The position numbers and the translations under genes are program-made. A stretch of DNA of 48,073 nucleotides from Leucobacter sp. OH1287. GTDB taxonomy: Bacteria; Actinomycetota; Actinomycetes; Actinomycetales; Microbacteriaceae. The notes under the pieces were generated by a model, which was not told where the DNA came from, searched no databases, and saw only the letters and a list, made by a program, of their open reading frames with translations. Of this stretch, positions 43,642 to 48,073 are shown in pieces. Every line of letters begins with the position of its first letter. Positions within the stretch are counted from its first letter, which is position 1. The stretch lies in assembly GCF_003859945.1 (NCBI RefSeq), contig NZ_RQYM01000013.1:1-48073 (forward strand), read 5' to 3'.

Positions 43642-43648
43642 ATTATGT

Positions 43649-46222
43649 ATGACACAACAAAAAACTAAACACTTCCGCGTTGGCGCTGCAGCGCTAACTG
43701 CATTGAGTGCTGGCTTAGCGCTGGCAGGCTTACAGGTGCCGATCGCGGCGCAAGCAACAGACACCGGCTCTGTAACCTCAGTTGCCTACACCCCCGGCAA
43801 AGCGCAGGGAACCGGTAAGTGGGGTCTTATCGGTGATGTCGAGACTTTCGGTGGTAATTCTACCTACCCCTACGGTGTCGGCGTTAACCCGCAGGATGGT
43901 AAACTTTGGGTGTCTGACAGCGGGAAAATGCTCAGTCGCTGGCAGCTCGGTAATCCGCGTGTATTTGTCTATGATCAGGGGCAGGTTCCTGAGAGTGAGG
44001 CAAGCAGCTACACCGGCAACGGCTCCTATGAGGATTGGAGTGCGGACAGCAACCAGGGCTTTGGCAAGTTCTATCAAGACACCGCCAATCGCAAGGTAAT
44101 TGCTGAGCCATTTGACGGCGACGGTAAACAGCACGGGCCACGCGGAATCAGCTTTGACAGTTCAGGTAATAGCTGGATTGTTGACTCTGAGTTCTCTAAC
44201 CAGGAGGGTGAACCAACAGAGCGCGTGAAGCGTTTTGCTCCAGATGCCACGAGGATCGGTGGCGTTGGCGTGTCAGGTAACTGGCAGAACCGAGATATTC
44301 CAGGAAATTACCGTGGAGGCTACTCCGTGTCTGTGACACGTGGGGCTGATGGCACAATGCTGTCCCCGGCTGAGGTCGCTGATATGCTCGTCAGATGGGA
44401 TGACGCGGGAAATCCGCTTCCCAGCATTCCGCTCGACAATCCTGCAGTTGCACCTGATGCGGGCGGTGTTCACCGCTTCAAGCCAGTGCGAGGAAATATT
44501 TACACCGACCCTTACGGTGTTGCAGCTGACCCGGTTGATGGTTCACTCTATCTGTCACTGACTAACTTCCGTAACGATCAGAAACCCGTTACCCCATTCC
44601 TGGAGAAGCGTAGCGCCGACGGCAGAACCGTGACCAAGTTTATTGGCGAGGGTCGCTTCCCTAAGCAGGAGGTAATGTATGGTCCTTTCGTGAATCATAT
44701 TGCTGGCTCACCGACTTACCGTCACGTTTTCGCCTGGTCGCAGTTCCAAAGTGCGGTGCAGGAGTTTGATGAGAACGGTGAATTTGTTAGACAGTGGACA
44801 AACGGAAACACCGCTGCGGCAAACGCGCAAGATGGAAATGACAAAACTGTTGCGGTTCCGGGACTCGTTGAGCCTCGCGGCATCTCCTTTGATGAGCGCG
44901 GCTACATGTATATTTCAGTCGGTGGGCAAACTGGCCGAGCCGCTGATCAACGAGTTTTGATCCTTGGACAAACCCCGCAGCCGGTCACCTCCGTCTGCGC
45001 GGATCGCAGCGCAGCCGGTGATGAGGTGAAGCTTAGCTGGGAGTGTGAACAGTCTCCTGCAGCACCAGGTGCCGTATCTGATGTGATTGATTACACGATC
45101 GAGATGTCAAGTGACGGTGGACAGAGTTGGCAGCTCGTACAGAAACCAAAGAGTGCTGAGAAAACCTACACCGTCACCGGTTTGGATCCGACAGTCGCCT
45201 ACCAGTACCGGGTTGCTGCATGGAACGAGGCCGGAAACGGCGACTGGAAGAGTGTTAGTGTTGCCGCTCAGGATAAACTAACCGCTGACACCGCAACCAT
45301 TGAACAGGTTGAGGGTAAGGTGAAAAAGCTGACAGTTAACGGCACCGATCAGCCGGTTGCTGACCCGAATGCTGTTAGCGTAACCGCTGCTGTGCTAGCA
45401 AACGATACAACAGCTGCAGGTGTAGCTATAACCGGTAAAAATGTTTATCTGGTGAGCACAGCACCGGACGGCACAAAGCAGTACGTAGACCAGCTAACCA
45501 TTGCTGGCCAGGGTAAATACAGGGTTGTTAACAACGAGATCAAGTTTGATGCAGATCCCGGTTTCCTTGGCAGCAGCAAGGTGAACTATGTCGTTGCTGA
45601 GCCTGGAGGGGTGAAGCCCGCCTGCGTTGCGCCGCACGAGACAAGCTTTACTGTTGTTGTTAGCAACAAAACCAGTGACGCTTCGATAACCCTGCAGAAA
45701 ACCGGTGAGCTTAACGCGCAAGGGACAGAGATTACCTGGACTATCACCGCAACCGCTCAGGGCAGTGACCCGCTGACAGACGTTGTTATTGTCGATCAGC
45801 TGCCGGGATTGAGCGCGATTAATTACACCTGGCCTGGTTCACCAAATCAGCTACAGCCAGGACAGCAACTGGTTGCGGTTGCAACCTCTCCGGTAACGCT
45901 GACCGATCAGCCCGGTGAGGTTGTTAACACCGCGGAGGTGACTGCAAAGACGCCAACAGACAAGGTTGTGAACGCTGCTGCAACCTTCACAGTGAAGCTT
46001 CCGGCAGCGCCGAAACCGCAGGATCCGAAACCGACCGTGCCGGTTAAACCTAATCAGACTACAGCACCTGCTGTGAGCGACGATACCGGCTCAGCAAAGC
46101 AGCAGACGCTAGCACGCACAGGTTCTGCATCTGAGGGTGCAGCACCGCTTGGAGCTGCGATCCTAGCTGTTGCCGCAGGACTGCTGTTGGCCGGAGCGAT
46201 GAGGAAGAAGCAAACGAACTAA
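43649..46222 (+). CDS. Wall-anchored surface protein, beta-propeller plus FN3 and DUF11-like repeats
   Basis: Protein of 857 residues. Signal peptide to about residue 36 (cleavage after AQA); residues about 50-450 form an NHL/six-bladed beta-propeller-like domain (repeated motifs YPYGVGVNPQDGKLWVSDSG, HGPRGISFDSSGNSWIVDSE, DPYGVAADPVDGSLYLSLTN, EPRGISFDERGYMYISVGGQ); an FN3 domain at about 455-545; a CshA-type fibrillar domain at about 555-680 (NDTTAAGVAITGKNV; DPGFLGSSKVNYVV); a DUF11-like repeat at about 685-785; a Pro-rich stretch; and a sorting signal LARTG (821-825), hydrophobic helix and Lys tail. LAxTG is the pattern class E sortases cut. It likely projects from the wall and binds a partner; ligand unknown. 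Leaderless start. Confidence 0.85.
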   Translation: MTQQKTKHFRVGAAALTALSAGLALAGLQVPIAAQATDTGSVTSVAYTPGKAQGTGKWGLIGDVETFGGNSTYPYGVGVNPQDGKLWVSDSGKMLSRWQLGNPRVFVYDQGQVPESEASSYTGNGSYEDWSADSNQGFGKFYQDTANRKVIAEPFDGDGKQHGPRGISFDSSGNSWIVDSEFSNQEGEPTERVKRFAPDATRIGGVGVSGNWQNRDIPGNYRGGYSVSVTRGADGTMLSPAEVADMLVRWDDAGNPLPSIPLDNPAVAPDAGGVHRFKPVRGNIYTDPYGVAADPVDGSLYLSLTNFRNDQKPVTPFLEKRSADGRTVTKFIGEGRFPKQEVMYGPFVNHIAGSPTYRHVFAWSQFQSAVQEFDENGEFVRQWTNGNTAAANAQDGNDKTVAVPGLVEPRGISFDERGYMYISVGGQTGRAADQRVLILGQTPQPVTSVCADRSAAGDEVKLSWECEQSPAAPGAVSDVIDYTIEMSSDGGQSWQLVQKPKSAEKTYTVTGLDPTVAYQYRVAAWNEAGNGDWKSVSVAAQDKLTADTATIEQVEGKVKKLTVNGTDQPVADPNAVSVTAAVLANDTTAAGVAITGKNVYLVSTAPDGTKQYVDQLTIAGQGKYRVVNNEIKFDADPGFLGSSKVNYVVAEPGGVKPACVAPHETSFTVVVSNKTSDASITLQKTGELNAQGTEITWTITATAQGSDPLTDVVIVDQLPGLSAINYTWPGSPNQLQPGQQLVAVATSPVTLTDQPGEVVNTAEVTAKTPTDKVVNAAATFTVKLPAAPKPQDPKPTVPVKPNQTTAPAVSDDTGSAKQQTLARTGSASEGAAPLGAAILAVAAGLLLAGAMRKKQTN

Positions 46223-46239
46223 TTCTTCCCGCCGTTTAA

Positions 46240-46277
46240 AGTGTGGGCCCGCCAGATTACTCTGGCGGGTCCACACT
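46240..46277. terminator. Bidirectional terminator between surface protein and tgt
   Basis: A 17-base stem with one G-T wobble (46240-46256 with 46261-46277) and loop TTAC between convergent genes. A T-run is weak on both sides. It would serve both the surface-protein gene and tgt. Confidence 0.75.
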
Positions 46278-46306
46278 GGTTTATCTAGGGGGGGAAGGTA
46301 GGCTGG

Positions 46307-47623
46307 CTAACCCGCCCGCGCAATCACCTCCCGCGCGTACTCCCTGCCGTAGTAGCGGTGCAGCGTCTCCTCGCGGAGCTCCACAAAGGTGTCATTTAAG
46401 ATCGACTCGCGAATCTCATCAACCAGCCGCACAACAAACCGCTCATTGTGGATCGTCGCGAGCGTTGACGCACTCATTTCCTTTGACTTGAACAGGTGGT
46501 GCAGGTAGGCGGCATCGTAGTTCTCACAGGTGTAACAATCGCACCCGATCTCCAACGGCTCAAATCTGGTTTTGTGGATCGCGTTCTTCGCGTTCACTCG
46601 TCCGTCGCGGCTGTACATGGTGCCGCCGCGCGCCTGCCGAGACGGGGCAACACAGTCGAAGGTGTCGGCACCCGCGGCGATCCCGAGGAACAGGTCGTCC
46701 GGTTCGGAGATGCCGAGCAGGTGCCGTGGCTTGTTGTCTGGCAGCTCGTCGGTCATCCAGCTGACAATCTCGCCGAGACGCTGCTTCTCAATTGCGCCCC
46801 CGAGCCCGAACCCGTCAAACTGTTGTTCCGGGTGTTCCTCGCCGCGCATCTGCGCGAGATCGGAGGCGGCGAAGCGGCGCAGATCCTCGTGCTGAGCACC
46901 CTGAATCACCCCGAACAGCGCCTGGTAGGGGCGATCCGCCCGCGCTATTGTCTGTCTTGCGTGCTCGTCGAGACAGCGTTTCGCCCAGCGAGCGGTGCGC
47001 TGCACGGACGCCTCCTGATACTCGCGAGAGTTCATCAGCGTTGTCAGCTCATCAAACGCGAAGATAATGTCAGCGCCGATTTCGTGCTGCACCCGCATCG
47101 AAACCTCGGGCGTGAAGCGGTGAGTGTCACCGTTCAGGAACGACTTAAACGTCACGCCGTCTTCATCGACTTTAGCGAGCCGCTCCTTCTTGGTGGCTAT
47201 AACCTCCGCCTCCGAGTGCTTCGCCTCCGTCATCGACAGCGTCTTTTTGTGCCCAACGCCGAGCGACATAACCTGAAATCCGCCGGAGTCCGTGAACGTT
47301 GGTCCGTGCCAGTTCATAAACTTGGCGAGCCCGCCCGCGCGGTCAAGGATCTCGCTGCCCGGCTGCAGAAACAGGTGATAGGCGTTGGCGAGCACGGCCT
47401 GGCCACCAAGCTCCCGCACCTTCGCGGGCAGTAGACCCTTCACGACCGCTTTCGTGCCGACCGGAATAAACGCAGGAGTCCTAATCTCGCCGTGCGGGGT
47501 TGTAATAATCCCCATCCTGCCAAGGTTCCTGCCCGTGTTTTTGCCCCGGGTGGATCCGCTGCGCAAGCTCTGTTCGATCTCGAAGCCGAAGCTGCTCCCC
47601 GCCTGTGCTGTTGTTTCAGTCAT
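46307..47623 (-). CDS. tgt: tRNA-guanine transglycosylase
   Basis: Protein of 438 residues that swaps guanine for preQ1 at the wobble position of tRNAs for Asp, Asn, His and Tyr. Catalytic and binding blocks: TDSGGFQVMSL near residue 110, FAFDELTTLMN (Asp nucleophile region), GFGLGGAIEK, and the zinc site CDCYTC near residue 370 with a distant His (TLATIHN). An N-terminal tail of about 25 residues is Ser/Arg-rich. ATG 47623 is used; TTGAAT seven bases before it may be a -10 box for a leaderless message. No queuosine-synthesis gene is in the window. Confidence 0.95.
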   Translation of the reverse strand: MTETTAQAGSSFGFEIEQSLRSGSTRGKNTGRNLGRMGIITTPHGEIRTPAFIPVGTKAVVKGLLPAKVRELGGQAVLANAYHLFLQPGSEILDRAGGLAKFMNWHGPTFTDSGGFQVMSLGVGHKKTLSMTEAKHSEAEVIATKKERLAKVDEDGVTFKSFLNGDTHRFTPEVSMRVQHEIGADIIFAFDELTTLMNSREYQEASVQRTARWAKRCLDEHARQTIARADRPYQALFGVIQGAQHEDLRRFAASDLAQMRGEEHPEQQFDGFGLGGAIEKQRLGEIVSWMTDELPDNKPRHLLGISEPDDLFLGIAAGADTFDCVAPSRQARGGTMYSRDGRVNAKNAIHKTRFEPLEIGCDCYTCENYDAAYLHHLFKSKEMSASTLATIHNERFVVRLVDEIRESILNDTFVELREETLHRYYGREYAREVIARAG

Positions 47624-47717
47624 GGTTTCTATTCAAGCAGGTGTTGTGTGTGCTGTTAGACCGTGCGGGCAGAAACCGCGTGATTCCGGTGCGACACGCC
47701 GTGTGGGTGTGTGGGAT

Positions 47718-47747
47718 TTGCGTAACGCTTTGGAACTCGTGTAATGT
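47718..47747 (+). promoter_or_regulatory. Candidate rRNA promoter
   Basis: TTGCGT (47718-47723) and TAATGT (47742-47747) are 18 bases apart, some 290 bases before the conserved leader. Actinobacterial rRNA operons often have several promoters, so others may lie in the T-rich tract. Confidence 0.45.
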
Positions 47748-48035
47748 TTTCATCTGTTGGCAGCGCGCCGATCGGACCAAGAATAAGGGTTCGGGATGGT
47801 GGGTTGTTGGCGGGGGTTTAAGACCAGATAGAAACTGTTTGGTTTTTTCAAGTTCTTATTCCTTCTAGTTTATTTCTTCTTTTCTTTCATGCAACGCATT
47901 GTTTGCTTGTTTGCTTTTGCTCTAGTGTTTGTGTTAGGGTTGTTGTTTGCAGGCGATATGGTTTTGTGTTGTTTGTGCTAGTGCTGTTCGGGTGCGGCGG
48001 GCCTTGTTTTTGGGTTTGTTGTTACGGGTGGTGTC

Positions 48036-48061
48036 TGGTCTTTGAGAACTCAATAGTGTGC
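48036..48061 (+). promoter_or_regulatory. rRNA leader with boxA-like antitermination element
   Basis: TGGTCTTTGAGAACTCAATA (48036-48055) followed by GTGTGC is the near-invariant actinobacterial sequence just upstream of 16S rRNA. Its TCTTTGA core resembles boxA bound by NusB-S10. It marks the direction of the next operon (+ strand). Confidence 0.8.
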
Positions 48062-48073
48062 ACTTGATTGTCA

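Larger units (their letters stand above)
47624..48073 (+). other. Leader region of a ribosomal RNA operon
   Basis: 450 bases with no coding potential I trust. It has a GC-rich part up to about 47,700, then a promoter candidate, then a long T/C-rich tract (47,835-47,990) and a G/T-rich stretch, ending in the conserved leader words near 48,036-48,061. The 16S gene must begin within the next hundred or so bases. Confidence 0.75.

Noticed and set aside
47624-48073. 16S rRNA gene inside the window
   Set aside because: Only the leader is present. The window ends before the conserved 16S start.

Overview
The window is bacterial DNA from an actinomycete (Actinomycetota). The signs are tgt, argF/argH, ilvE and gltX of high-GC Gram-positive type, several genes whose start codon lies 7-8 bases after a TANNNT -10 box (leaderless transcripts), a cell-wall protein ending in the LARTG motif typical of class E sortase substrates, and an rRNA leader of the 'TTTGAGAACTCAATAG' type at the right edge. 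GC content is moderate for the group. I cannot name the genus; Microbacteriaceae or a relative is a reasonable guess.

Bases 1 to about 22,120 are the late half of a prophage with a long non-contractile tail (siphovirus plan), all on the + strand. A GC-rich, repeat-rich, apparently non-coding tract (1-552) precedes the small and large terminase subunits, portal, MuF/VG15-like minor head protein, scaffold, decoration protein and gpE-type major capsid protein. Next come head-tail connectors, tail terminator, tail tube, two tail-assembly chaperone frames joined by a -1 slippery site, a 1428-residue tape measure, distal/minor tail proteins, three small membrane proteins and a CHAP endolysin. The module ends in a strong terminator and then a 3' tRNA fragment (probably tRNA-Pro), which I read as the right attachment site. 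Integrase, repressor and replication genes are not in the window and should lie to the left.

From 22.17 to 30.45 kb every gene is on the - strand. These are an FAD amine-oxidase-type protein overlapping a cupin, a diflavin (CysJ-like) reductase, a MmgE/PrpD protein followed by a phosphosulfolactate-synthase (ComA) family protein, and an MFS transporter with a DUF2087 regulator. The PrpD-ComA pair is preceded by a perfect 12-base-arm palindrome that overlaps a TTGACA -35 element. Combining a sulfite-using family with a sulfite-reductase-type flavoprotein is suggestive, but a pathway is only inferred.

From 30.8 to 47.6 kb lie a truncated MetQ lipoprotein gene, argF-argH, ilvE-FAH hydrolase, divergent pabC/pabB, rlmN-LysR regulator, gltX, a CxxC flavoprotein, a large wall-anchored beta-propeller protein and tgt. 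The last 450 bases are the promoter and leader of an rRNA operon whose 16S gene begins just beyond the window.

Two properties run across genes. The hexamer GGATCC is strongly over-represented in both host and prophage DNA. Many otherwise conserved host enzymes carry low-complexity Ala/Gly/Ser/Pro insertions or tails, some still visible as tandem DNA repeats.
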